A stretch of 64,000 bases of DNA, from the NCBI GenBank assembly GCA_964613665.1, contig CAZTIG010000011.1:21546-85545 (forward strand), written 5' to 3'. Shown piece by piece: positions 6,316 to 14,188 of this stretch; within the stretch, counting starts at the first letter, position 1; each line of letters begins with the position of its first letter. The stretch comes from CAZQFV01 sp964613665. GTDB lineage: Bacteria; Chloroflexota; Chloroflexia; DTKN01. The notes below the pieces were generated by a model that saw nothing but the letters and a program-made list of their open reading frames with translations, was not told where the DNA came from and did not search any database. Position numbers and translations under genes: made by a program.

Positions 6316-8061
6316 AACAGCCACGCTCGCTGCCAGCAGCTGGGCAAACTCGGGCCCATGGACGCGGGCCCAGACCGGCGGGAAGGCGGCCACCAAGTGC
6401 TGGATCTCCAGTTGGCGGGCGACCAGGTAGGCGGCGACGCCGGGGGCGACGATGGGCTCGGCCGGCCAGTCCGGCGGCCGGCCCTCGCCATGGCCCCAGG
6501 TGCCCCAGGTGAGATAGTCGCGCAGGATGCCGCAGGCGACGACGGCGTCCTGCAGGTCGCCCAGGTGGTCCTGGAGTCCCTTCATGCGCTCGATCAGCTC
6601 GCCGGCCTCCGGGGCGAGCACCTCGCGGAAGAACTCCAGGGCGTAGCGCAGGCCCTTGCTGGCGATGCGCAACTGGTGGTAGCGCGAGAGCGGCGCGTCG
6701 GGGGCGCGCAGCCACTCGTCGTAGGCGCGCACCGCAGCCAGGGTCTGGTGCAGCATCCCCGGGACAACATGGCGCAGGAGGTGGGGGCGCGGCGACCCGT
6801 CGGCGGCCAGGGCCGGCCCGGCCGCAGCGCCGGGCGTGCGCAGGAGTTCGCCAAAGTGCTCGCGCAGCCGGGCGTAGCGCTCGCCGTCGAGAAAGGACAG
6901 CAGCTCCTGGCGGGCCCGCTGGTACTGCGCCTCCCAGGCCGCCAGGAGCGGCTCCAGGCCGGCCGCCTGGTCCGGCGGCAGGCGGTCCCGGTAGCGCTGG
7001 GCCTTCTGGCGAAAGATGTCCAGGTCGCGCACGGCGCCCAGAGCGCGGCCGGCGCGGCGCAGGGCGCGGGCGAAGGGGGCCAGCGCCACCGGGTCCAGGG
7101 AGTCGGCAAAGAGGCGCAGGGCGGCGCGCATGCGCCGGGTGGCCACGCGCATGTCGTGCAGCTCCTCGATGTCCTGGCCCAGGCGGGTGCCGGCCTCGTG
7201 GGCGAGCATGCGCTGGAAGTGAAAGAGCAGCGTCTTGCGCGCTGCCTCGGCCATGGCGTCGTCGGGGAGCAGGCCGNNNNNNNNNNNNNNNNNNNNNNNN
7301 NNNNNNNNNNNNNNNNNNNNNNNNNNNNNNNNNNNNNNNNNNNNNNNNNNNNNNNNNNNNNNNNNNNNNNNNNNNNGGCCGTGCAGGTCCGGCCGCCGGG
7401 CGACCGTCTCGGCCAGGGCCCGCTCGGCCGGGGCGAGCAGGCCGGCGCTGCCCTCCTCGAGCAGGGCCAGTCCGCGCTCGAACTTGGAGCAGGGCTGTGG
7501 CGCCAGGCCCCACTCCTCCTGCAGGCAGGCGGCGATGGCGGCCAGGTCCGCTTCCGTGCCCTGGCCGGCCAGCTCGACCTCCAGCTCCAGGAAGGACTGC
7601 TCGCGTCCCCCGGCGGCCAGGCGCACCTCGTCCAGGCACAGCTCGGCCACCAGGCGCTCGCCCTGCTGCACGGAGCGGAGCTGGCGGGTCTGCTCCAGGG
7701 AGAAGAGTGGCAGCAGAGGAGCTCCCCCGAGCCAGGAGCGCAGCCGCCGGCGCAGCGGGCCGGCCGGCCACTGAGCAGGTGGAAGGACAGCCGGGATGAC
7801 CTGTTCCAGCTCCTCGCGCCGGTGGAGGGCGCCGGCCGAGGGGGTCAACGCCTTGAGGGTGAGCAGTACGCCGCCGGCGGCCTCGCGCTGGCGCAGGGCG
7901 TAGCCGGCGGCGCGGACGTGGCTGGCGGCGCTGTCCAGGTAGGTGTCGCGGAGCTGCTGCACCTGGGCCGGGCCCAGGGCGTAGCCGGCCAGCACGTCGA
8001 TCGCCAGCAGACGCTGGCAGGTCGCGGCGTCCGGCAGGACGAACTTGGCCTCGATCTCCAC
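6307..8061 (-). CDS. CYTH-CHAD protein, interrupted by an assembly gap
   Basis: The N-terminal half is a CYTH (triphosphate tunnel) domain: the ExExK signature E2-I-E4-A-K6, then RDTYLDSAA, YALRQRE and LTLKAL. The C-terminal half, after the gap, is a CHAD domain rich in Arg/His helices: HDMRVATRRMRAALRLF, GAVRDLDIFRQKAQ and LRIASKGLRYALEFFRE. CYTH domains hydrolyse or bind inorganic and organic triphosphates; CHAD domains bind polyphosphate granules. The 100-N gap (7277-7376) lies between the domains, so the true length is unknown, although both sides stay in the same frame as drawn. The start is GTG 8061. It heads the minus-strand arm of the polyphosphate island. Fusion order and neighbours make a granule-associated role likely. 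Confidence 0.9.
   Translation of the reverse strand: MEIEAKFVLPDAATCQRLLAIDVLAGYALGPAQVQQLRDTYLDSAASHVRAAGYALRQREAAGGVLLTLKALTPSAGALHRREELEQVIPAVLPPAQWPAGPLRRRLRSWLGGAPLLPLFSLEQTRQLRSVQQGERLVAELCLDEVRLAAGGREQSFLELEVELAGQGTEADLAAIAACLQEEWGLAPQPCSKFERGLALLEEGSAGLLAPAERALAETVARRPDLHGXXXXXXXXXXXXXXXXXXXXXXXXXXXXXXXXXXGLLPDDAMAEAARKTLLFHFQRMLAHEAGTRLGQDIEELHDMRVATRRMRAALRLFADSLDPVALAPFARALRRAGRALGAVRDLDIFRQKAQRYRDRLPPDQAAGLEPLLAAWEAQYQRARQELLSFLDGERYARLREHFGELLRTPGAAAGPALAADGSPRPHLLRHVVPGMLHQTLAAVRAYDEWLRAPDAPLSRYHQLRIASKGLRYALEFFREVLAPEAGELIERMKGLQDHLGDLQDAVVACGILRDYLTWGTWGHGEGRPPDWPAEPIVAPGVAAYLVARQLEIQHLVAAFPPVWARVHGPEFAQLLAASVAVLY
7277..7376. other. Assembly gap (100 N)
   Basis: Exactly 100 undetermined bases inside the CYTH-CHAD gene. 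The round number suggests a placeholder, so real distance and frame across the gap are not known. Confidence 0.99.
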
Positions 8062-8969
8062 GGCTTTTTCCGTTCAACCGGTCCCGCTGGCCGGCCCGTC
8101 CCCAGCGGGGTAGGGGTCGATGAGCTGCTACCAGTATATCCATGGCTGCAGGTCTTGTCAATTGCAGGCACTTGGCGCCAGGGTCGAGAGCCGCGGGCAA
8201 TGGTGAATTCTGTCATGGAACCGGCCTGGGCCAGCTCGGCAGCGAGGAAATCGTGCGCCAGGACCCAGTGCACCGCCTTGTCGATCGCCGCCTGGGTGTC
8301 CAGCGGCTCGTAGAAGTAGGTGTTGAAAGTCCTTGGGCGGCCTCCCCACGGCCGCCGAGCGATGGACTTGATCGTCTGTACCGCGACGTCGCGCTCCCGG
8401 CACAGCGCAACCAGTGCCGTGAAGTCGGCTGCGTAGCGGGGTTTCTGCATCAAGGGGTAGTTATATGGCAGCAGGACCGTATCCAGGTCAAACCGCTCCA
8501 GGCTGCGCCTGTGCATCGCCGGGGCCTTGAGCCCGTGACCCGTCACACCCAGGAAACGCACCAATCCTTGCTCCCGCGCCTCGACAAAGGCCTCCAGCGC
8601 CCCTCCCGGCCCCATGGCTTGTTCCCAGGCTGCCGGGCCGGTCAGGTTGTGCATCTGCCAGAGGTCCACGTGGTCGACGCGCAGGCGCTCCAGCGAATGC
8701 CGCAGATCATCCCACGCCCCGCGGTACGTGCGCCTGTAGGTCTTGGTAGCGAGGAAGAAAGCGTCCCGGTGCTTCTCCATCCACGGCCCGATGCGCTTCT
8801 CGGCGTCTCCGTACATCGGTGCGACGTCGATATGGTTGACGCCGTATGCGAGCAGGAGCTCGAGGATACGATCGGCCTCCGCCGGCTTCGCCTGGCTCAG
8901 GGCATATGCGCCGAAGATCAGGCGCGTGCTGGCATGTCCGGTACGTCCGAAAGCCTGCTTCGGTATCAT
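7845..8969 (-). pseudogene. Aldo/keto reductase, 3' end lost
   Basis: The first ~246 codons (8969 to about 8230) encode a normal-looking aldo/keto reductase: GRTGHASTRLIFGAYAL, GVNHIDVAPMYGDAEKRIGP with the catalytic Asp and Tyr, LATKTYRRT, VDLWQMHNL and LGVTGHG. After AVHWVLAHDF the conserved C-terminal segment (normally ending the barrel and the cofactor loop) is missing. The frame instead runs through the CYTH-CHAD promoter and about 217 nt into that gene, giving non-homologous sequence up to 7845. No continuation was found in the other frames. AGGAGG stands about 10 nt before ATG 8969, so it may still be translated. Most likely a truncated relic created when the polyphosphate operon was joined to it. 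Confidence 0.7.
8133..8161 (-). promoter_or_regulatory. Promoter of the CYTH-CHAD / ppk2 / ppk2 operon
   Basis: Minus strand TTGACA (8161-8156), 17 bp, TATACT (8138-8133); the start codon is about 70 nt downstream. It falls inside the open frame of the aldo/keto reductase remnant, evidence that the reductase's 3' end is not functional there. Confidence 0.82.
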
Positions 8970-9134
8970 CTTTCACTGCCTCCTGGCGACTCTGCGCATG
9001 GTTTGTTCGCTTGGCGGCCCGGACACAGAACGTCGAGCAGGTGAAGGTGCGTGGCAGCCGGGCCGGCAACATCCTGCCGGTGCGCGCCCATTGTATCACC
9101 TGTCGCAAAGGGCAGTATGTCCCCAATGAGCTAT

Positions 9135-9156
9135 CGGCGGGCTAGGTGGCCCGCCG
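9135..9156. terminator. GC-perfect hairpin
   Basis: CGGCGGGC (9135-9142) and GCCCGCCG (9149-9156) form an 8-bp perfect stem with loop TAGGTG. There is no T-run. It resembles the hairpins at 20968-20990 and 48514-48543. It lies in a gene-free stretch (8970-9530); between 9157 and 9384 I see nothing I can assign. Confidence 0.4.
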
Positions 9157-9384
9157 GCCATGCCCTGCTCCTCTGCTGGACGTCTGGCAGAGTGCCCCTG
9201 GTCTACAGGGCGCGGCACCTTTCAGAAACGCCGGGCACCACGAAAAGCGGCCCGCTGCGCCTCCGGGGCCCGCGGCAGTAGCCCGTGCTGTGCACGCACG
9301 CGGTACCCGGCAGGTGGCCAGGGGCCGCCATCGAGGTAGGCGTGGGATTTGTGGATGGATGTCAGGCGGATGCGCCGGGCGGTT

Positions 9385-9413
9385 TTGTCACACTGCTGCC
9401 TCTGTGGTATAAT
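9385..9413 (+). promoter_or_regulatory. Promoter of the Nudix-MFS-ABC region
   Basis: TTGTCA (9385-9390), 17 bp, TATAAT (9408-9413). Transcription would start near 9420, about 110 nt before the Nudix start codon, giving the structured leader described next. Confidence 0.82.
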
Positions 9414-9419
9414 CTCCCC

Positions 9420-9514
9420 GAATCACTGGACCAACCGTCCACGACCGGGCAACGGACGCCCGTGGTAAACAACCGAGCTGGCATACCCGCCTGCGTCCGG
9501 CCGGCGGGCTTTTT
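9420..9514 (+). promoter_or_regulatory. Structured leader ending in an intrinsic terminator (possible attenuator or small RNA)
   Basis: Between the promoter and the Nudix gene, GGAC/GTCC (9428-9431 with 9437-9440) competes with a longer pairing of CCAC and GGGC (9439-9442, 9447-9450) with GCCC and GTGG (9458-9465). Then CCCGCC (9486-9491) pairs with GGCGGG (9503-9508), followed by C and five T (9510-9514), a classic intrinsic terminator. It resembles no riboswitch class I know. Either it attenuates the downstream operon or it is a short stand-alone RNA of about 95 nt. Confidence 0.6.
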
Positions 9515-9530
9515 GTCTGCCAGGTGGGAA

Positions 9531-9995
9531 ATGGCGCACATCGAGGTTCTGGCCCGCGGGGTCCTGGTCCACCAAGACCAGCTCCTCCTGGCTGTCTCCT
9601 TGCTCGAGGGGCATGCCTTCCTGCCCGGCGGCCACGTCGAGTTCGGCGAGGCGGCCAAGAGCGCGCTGGCGCGCGAGCTGCAGGAGGAGCTGGGTGTGGC
9701 GGTAGAGGTGGGCGACTTTATCGGCGCGGTGGAGCACGCCTACAGCGACGACGACGGCCGGCTGCACGCCGAGATCAACCTGCTCTTTCGCCTGCACTGC
9801 GCGGCGCTGACGAGCGACCGGGCGCCGGCGGCGCAGGAGAACCACATCGCTTTCCGCTGGCAGCCGCTGGACGACCTGGCCGGAGCAGGGCTGCTCCCGG
9901 AGGTCATGGTGCAGGTCCTGCCGTGCTGGCTGGCCGAGGATCGGCCGGCCGGCTGGGCCGGGGACGCGGACGGCGCGCCTGCGGCGGCAGGGTGA
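9531..9995 (+). CDS. Nudix hydrolase
   Basis: The 154-residue protein has the Nudix box as GGHVEFGEAAKSALARELQE followed by ELGV (residues 34-54), matching GX5EX7REUXEEXGU, so it should hydrolyse a nucleoside diphosphate linked to another moiety with Mg or Mn. The rest (NLLFRLHC and HIAFRWQPLDDL) fits the common MutT-like fold, which does not reveal the substrate. ATG 9531 begins the conserved part; a weak AGGTGGGAA precedes it, and the longer frame upstream is only leader RNA. The MFS gene starts 10 nt after the stop. Confidence 0.88.
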   Translation: MAHIEVLARGVLVHQDQLLLAVSLLEGHAFLPGGHVEFGEAAKSALARELQEELGVAVEVGDFIGAVEHAYSDDDGRLHAEINLLFRLHCAALTSDRAPAAQENHIAFRWQPLDDLAGAGLLPEVMVQVLPCWLAEDRPAGWAGDADGAPAAAG

Positions 9996-10005
9996 GAAGA
10001 CGACC

Positions 10006-11322
10006 ATGGTCCATCGCGTGGGGCTTGGCATTCGTGGCTATATCCGCAGGCTGCGCTTCCGGCGCAACGCCTGGCTCTATCTGCTGAGCGCGATCCTCAC
10101 CGGCGTGGCCTTTGGTATCTACCGGCTGCTGTTCAACTTTTTCGTCCTGAGCCTGGACCCGAGCTACAACGAGCAGCTCCTGGGCAGCCTGGTCTCGGTC
10201 AGCAGCGGTGCGGCGATCGTCGGCGCGTTCCCGGCCGGCTACCTGAGCGACCGCCTGGGCCGCAAGACCTCCCTGCTGATCGCCAGCGCCCTGCTCTCGA
10301 CCAGCGTGCTGGGCGTGGTGCTGCTGCGCAGCCCGCTCGGTTTCTACCTGATGAACGTGCTCTCCGGCCTGGCCCAGGCGCTGCAGGGAGTTACCTCCGG
10401 CCCCTTCCTGATGGAGAACAGCGGCGACGAGGAGCGCACCTATCTCTTCTCCTTCAACGCCGGAGCGCAGACGATCGCCTCCTCGGTGGGCAACTGGGGC
10501 GGCGGGCAGCTGCCCACCTGGCTGGGAGCCTTGCTGGGCGTCTCGGCTGTGAGCGCGCCGGCCTACGGTGGGTCGATCGTCGTGGTCGGGGCCACCTCGC
10601 TGCTGGCCCTGCTGCCGCTGTCGCTGCTGCGGCGACCGCACTTCCTGCCCGGCGAGCGTTCCCAGGCGCTCTCGCCTTTCCAGTTCCTGCGGCGCGAACC
10701 GGTCCTGCTCCTCAAGCTGCTCACGCCGCAGTGGATCATCGCCCTGGGAGCCGGCCTGCTGATGCCCTTTATGAACATCTTTTTCCGCGGCGCCTACGGC
10801 AGCTCGGACGCCGAGATCGGCACCCTCTTCGCCCTGGGCTCGCTGTCGATGGGCCTGGGCCTGCTGGCCGCCCCGCCGCTGGCCGAGCGCTGGGGCAAGA
10901 TGCGCTTTGTCATCTTCACCCAGGCCCTGTCCATTCCCTTTCTGATCATGCTCGGTTTCTCGCCCCGCGATTGGTTCTGGCTGGCCGCGGCGGCCTACCT
11001 GATCCGCGTCGCCCTGATGAACATGAGCGGGCCGGTCTACCAGACCTTTATGATGGAGCAGGTCGGCCCAGAGGCCCGGGCGACGGTGGCCAGCCTGAAC
11101 AGCATCCTCTGGAACACCGGCTGGTTCGTCAGCCCGCTGGTGAGCGGCTTGCTGCAGGCCAACTTTGGCTTTGCCCCCGTCTTCCTGGGGACGATCAGCA
11201 CCTATGTCCTGGCCATCGCCATGATGGGGCTGTTCTTCTGGCGGGCCCCGGCCGCGGCCCGGCCGGCCGTCGCGACGGTGGCCGCCAGTGAGGCGGACCC
11301 CGCCAGCGAGCAGCCCGATTGA
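10006..11322 (+). CDS. Major facilitator superfamily transporter
   Basis: A 438-residue integral membrane protein with about twelve hydrophobic segments. The loop between helices 2 and 3 reads GYLSDRLGRKTS, the MFS signature (G-x-L-x-D-R-x-G-R-K). The N-terminal half contains a long Leu/Ala-rich series, the centre a cytoplasmic loop (LLRRPHFLPGERSQALSPF), and the C-terminus an Ala/Pro-rich tail. Substrate cannot be inferred; drug or metabolite efflux is common in this group. It lies between the Nudix gene and an ABC-2 exporter, all on plus with short gaps. Confidence 0.88.
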   Translation: MVHRVGLGIRGYIRRLRFRRNAWLYLLSAILTGVAFGIYRLLFNFFVLSLDPSYNEQLLGSLVSVSSGAAIVGAFPAGYLSDRLGRKTSLLIASALLSTSVLGVVLLRSPLGFYLMNVLSGLAQALQGVTSGPFLMENSGDEERTYLFSFNAGAQTIASSVGNWGGGQLPTWLGALLGVSAVSAPAYGGSIVVVGATSLLALLPLSLLRRPHFLPGERSQALSPFQFLRREPVLLLKLLTPQWIIALGAGLLMPFMNIFFRGAYGSSDAEIGTLFALGSLSMGLGLLAAPPLAERWGKMRFVIFTQALSIPFLIMLGFSPRDWFWLAAAAYLIRVALMNMSGPVYQTFMMEQVGPEARATVASLNSILWNTGWFVSPLVSGLLQANFGFAPVFLGTISTYVLAIAMMGLFFWRAPAAARPAVATVAASEADPASEQPD

Positions 11323-11334
11323 GGTAGACTGCCC

Positions 11335-12363
11335 ATGGAGCGCAACCTCGCCATCCAGACCGAGCAACTGGACCGCACCTACAAGCTGCGCAACCGCAAG
11401 GGCCGCGGCCCCCGTGAGCTGGTCGCCCTGCAGGACGTCAACGTGCAGGTCGAGCGCGGGGAGCTCTTCGGCCTGCTCGGTCCCAACGGGGCCGGCAAGA
11501 CCACGCTGATCAAGGTCTTGACTACGCTGCTGGCGCCGAGCAGCGGCCGGGCCTGGGTGGGCGGCTACGACGTGGTCCGCGAGCCCCATAAGGTGCGCCC
11601 GCTGATCAACATGGTCTCCGGCGGCGAGTCCTCCGGCTACGGCCTGCTCACCGTGCGAGAGAACCTGTGGATGTTCGCCCAGTTCTACGGCCTCTCGTCG
11701 AAAGAGACCAATCGCCACATCCGTGAGCTCCTACAGGTGCTGGGGATCTCGGATCGTCTCAACACGCGCTCGTCCGACCTCTCCACCGGGCTGCGCCAGA
11801 AGATGAACGTGGCCCGCGGATTCCTGACCGACCCGCAGGTGCTCTTCCTGGACGAGCCCACCCTGGGGCTGGACGTGGGCGCCTCGCGCGACGTGCGCGC
11901 CTTTATCCGGCGCTGGATCGACGAGGACCGCAGCCGCACCGTGCTGCTGACGACCCACTACATGGTCGAGGCCGACGAGCTGTGCGACCGCGTGGCTATC
12001 ATCAACCGCGGCCAGGTGCTGGCCTGCGACAGCCCGGCGAGCCTGAAGCACCGGCTGCAGAAGGACGCCCTCTTCCGCTTCGAGGTCAGCCCGCTGGGGC
12101 CGGCCGGCAAGACCCCCTTCGAAGGTCTGCGCGGCGTCCGCCAGGTGGTCCACCGGGCGTTGGATGGCTACGCGGTGCTCGAGTTCATTTTGCAGGAAGA
12201 GGCTGTGCTCGGAGATGTAGTCAACACCATGACGGCCGGCGGCCTGCGCATCCTCAACCTGCAGAAGCGCGAGCCGACGCTGGAGGACGTCTTCGTCGAA
12301 CTGGTCGGGCGGAGCATGGAGGAAGTCGAGCATGAGGGCGACCGGCAGGGTGAAGAGAAATAG
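11335..12363 (+). CDS. ABC-2 exporter, ATP-binding protein
   Basis: A 342-residue ATPase of the DrrA/NodI type: Walker A LLGPNGAGKTTLIKVL, Q-loop region, signature LSTGLRQKMN, Walker B VLFLDEPTLGLD and the H-loop LLTTHYMVEADEL. About 100 residues follow the ATPase core, typical for exporters of antibiotics, lipids or polysaccharides. Two permease genes follow, the first overlapping its 3' end, so the three form a heteromeric exporter. Confidence 0.93.
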   Translation: MERNLAIQTEQLDRTYKLRNRKGRGPRELVALQDVNVQVERGELFGLLGPNGAGKTTLIKVLTTLLAPSSGRAWVGGYDVVREPHKVRPLINMVSGGESSGYGLLTVRENLWMFAQFYGLSSKETNRHIRELLQVLGISDRLNTRSSDLSTGLRQKMNVARGFLTDPQVLFLDEPTLGLDVGASRDVRAFIRRWIDEDRSRTVLLTTHYMVEADELCDRVAIINRGQVLACDSPASLKHRLQKDALFRFEVSPLGPAGKTPFEGLRGVRQVVHRALDGYAVLEFILQEEAVLGDVVNTMTAGGLRILNLQKREPTLEDVFVELVGRSMEEVEHEGDRQGEEK

Positions 12364-13174
12364 CGGCTGGCGGCTCTTCCTACAGACGGTCTGGGCGCGG
12401 GCCTACCCGCGGGTGATCGGTCAGCAGCGCGACAAGTCCTGGCTCTTCTTCGACATCGTCCTGCCGCTGGCCGGCGTGGCGGCCTATGTCTTTGTCTACC
12501 GGGCCATCGGCGCGCCCGAGGAGTATGTCGGCTTTGTCGTCGTTGGCGGGGCCATGACGGCCTTCTGGCTGAACGTGCTCTGGAGCATGTCCAGCCAGCT
12601 CTACTGGGAGAAGGAGACGGGCAACCTGGCCCTCTACATCATGGCCCCCAACTCGCTGGTGGCCATCCTGCTGGGCATGGCCCTGGGCGGCATGCTGGCC
12701 ACGACGCTGCGGGCCATTGTCATCCTGGGACTGGGCAGCCTGCTCTTCCAGGTGCAGTACGCCGTGGTCAGCTTCTGGCAGCTCCTGGCCGTCTTCCTGC
12801 TGGCCATGGTGGCGCTGTACGGCATGGGCATGATGTTCGCCTCGCTCTTCCTGCTGCTGGGGCGGGAGGCCTGGCACATGTCCAACCTGGCCCAGGAGCC
12901 GGTCTACCTGCTCTCGGGCTTTTACTTTCCGCTGCGCAGCCTGCCCTTCTGGGTCGCCGTGGCCGGCTCGCTGATCCCGCTGGCCCTGGGGCTGGACGCC
13001 ATGCGCCAGCTGGTCTTTGCCGGCGGAGCCACGTTCGGCTTCTTGAGCGTGTCCCTGGAGCTGGGGCTGCTGGCTGCCCTGGGGGTGATCTTCCTGTTCC
13101 TGGCCCGGGTGCTGCTGGCCTACATGGAGAGACGGGCCATCCGCGAGGGCCGGCTGACGGAGAGCAGGAGATAG
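12332..13174 (+). CDS. ABC-2 type permease (first)
   Basis: A 280-residue membrane protein with six predicted helices and the ABC-2 pattern LNVLWSMSSQLYWEKETGNLALYIMAPNS-like, where a cytosolic helix follows the second membrane span, and a late FYFPLRSLPFWV segment. ATG 12332 is preceded by GGAGGA at 8 nt and overlaps the end of the ATPase gene by 32 bp, evidence of translational coupling. Its stop is followed by a GCAAGAA-type repeat. Confidence 0.86.
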   Translation: MRATGRVKRNSGWRLFLQTVWARAYPRVIGQQRDKSWLFFDIVLPLAGVAAYVFVYRAIGAPEEYVGFVVVGGAMTAFWLNVLWSMSSQLYWEKETGNLALYIMAPNSLVAILLGMALGGMLATTLRAIVILGLGSLLFQVQYAVVSFWQLLAVFLLAMVALYGMGMMFASLFLLLGREAWHMSNLAQEPVYLLSGFYFPLRSLPFWVAVAGSLIPLALGLDAMRQLVFAGGATFGFLSVSLELGLLAALGVIFLFLARVLLAYMERRAIREGRLTESRR

Positions 13175-13177
13175 GTC

Positions 13178-13216
13178 GGGGGCAAGAAGCAAGATGCAGG
13201 ATGCAAGAAGAGGCAT
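13178..13216. repeat. Period-7 GCAAGAA repeat between two permease genes
   Basis: GCAAGAA, GCAAGAT, GCAGGAT, GCAAGAA follow in tandem directly after the permease stop codon (TAG at 13172-13174). The same family recurs at 24263-24296 after the alpha/beta hydrolase. The second permease's start codons (13194, 13215) lie within or at the edge of this array. Confidence 0.75.
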
Positions 13217-14078
13217 GCGAATGGTGGGGCTGACAGAGAGATGGCGCTCGTTTCGCATTGCGGCGTGGCTGGGTTGGCAGATCGAGTCGAACTGGACCGA
13301 CCCGTTCCTCTTTGCCGTCTACTCGATCGTCAAGCCGCTCGCCTCGGCGGCGATCCTGGTGGTGATGTACAGCGTCATCACCCGGGGAGATTTCGACTCG
13401 CCCGTCTTTCCCTACATCTACCTGGGCAACGCCTTTTACATGTACGTCGGCGCGGTGATGGTGGGCATCTCCTGGGCCGTGCTCGACGACCGCGAGCACT
13501 ATCGCACCCTGAAGTACATCTACATGGCCCCGGTGAACATCCCCTCGTACCTGATCGGCCGCGGCGTGGCCCGCTTCCTGACCGGCTCGGTGGCGGTGCT
13601 GATCACCATCGCCGCCGGGGTGCTCTTCCTGCACGTTCCGCTGGACCTGGCCGCGGTGAACTGGCCACTCCTGCTGGCCTCCCTGGCCGTCGGCGTGGTG
13701 ATGCTGGCGATGATGGGACTGATCCTGGCCGGCATCTCGCTGCAGATCACCCACCACTCCGGCGCGATCGGCGATGCCGTGGCCGGTGCTCTCTACCTCT
13801 TCAGCGGGGCTATCTTCCCACTGGAGGTGCTGCCCACATACCTGCGCCCCGTCGGCTACGCCATGCCGGTGACCTACTGGCTGGAGCTGCTGCGGCGGGC
13901 CCTGGTGGGGGCAACGGCGCGCTCGTTCCCCACCCTGGCCGGCTGGAGCGACGGACAGCTGCTGGCCATGCTGGCCGGCCTGACCGTGCTGCTGAGCGCG
14001 ATCTCCCTGCTCGTCTTCCGCTGGTGCGACCACGTCGCTCGGGAGAGAGGGCGGATCGACCAGGTATCGAACTACTAG
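13194..14078 (+). CDS. ABC-2 type permease (second)
   Basis: A membrane protein of up to 294 residues, paralogous to the previous one: FAVYSIVKPLASAAILVV, a cytosolic DDREHYRTLKYIYMAP stretch, and FSGAIFPLEVLPTYLRP before the last helices. The annotated ATG at 13194 is inside the repeat; ATG 13215 (MRMVGLTERW) or 13221 is an equally good start and would remove repeat-encoded residues. It completes the exporter with the ATPase at 11335. Confidence 0.85.
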   Translation: MQDARRGMRMVGLTERWRSFRIAAWLGWQIESNWTDPFLFAVYSIVKPLASAAILVVMYSVITRGDFDSPVFPYIYLGNAFYMYVGAVMVGISWAVLDDREHYRTLKYIYMAPVNIPSYLIGRGVARFLTGSVAVLITIAAGVLFLHVPLDLAAVNWPLLLASLAVGVVMLAMMGLILAGISLQITHHSGAIGDAVAGALYLFSGAIFPLEVLPTYLRPVGYAMPVTYWLELLRRALVGATARSFPTLAGWSDGQLLAMLAGLTVLLSAISLLVFRWCDHVARERGRIDQVSNY

Positions 14079-14188
14079 CTCTCCGCTCTCGGCAATCGGA
14101 AACGTGAGGGGGTTCACAGAGGGGCACACCTGCTTCGGGTACAATGGATCCCGGTGCAGTGCTAACGTCCTCATGGAGAGGTGTCGAG

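Noticed and set aside
8158..8403. Frames covering the missing C-terminus of the aldo/keto reductase
   Set aside because: Their sequences are Arg/Ala/Gly-rich shadows and do not continue the reductase fold.
9420..9514. Leader as preQ1, guanidine (mini-ykkC) or fluoride riboswitch
   Set aside because: Consensus loops and conserved sequence of these classes are not present; left as an unassigned attenuator.
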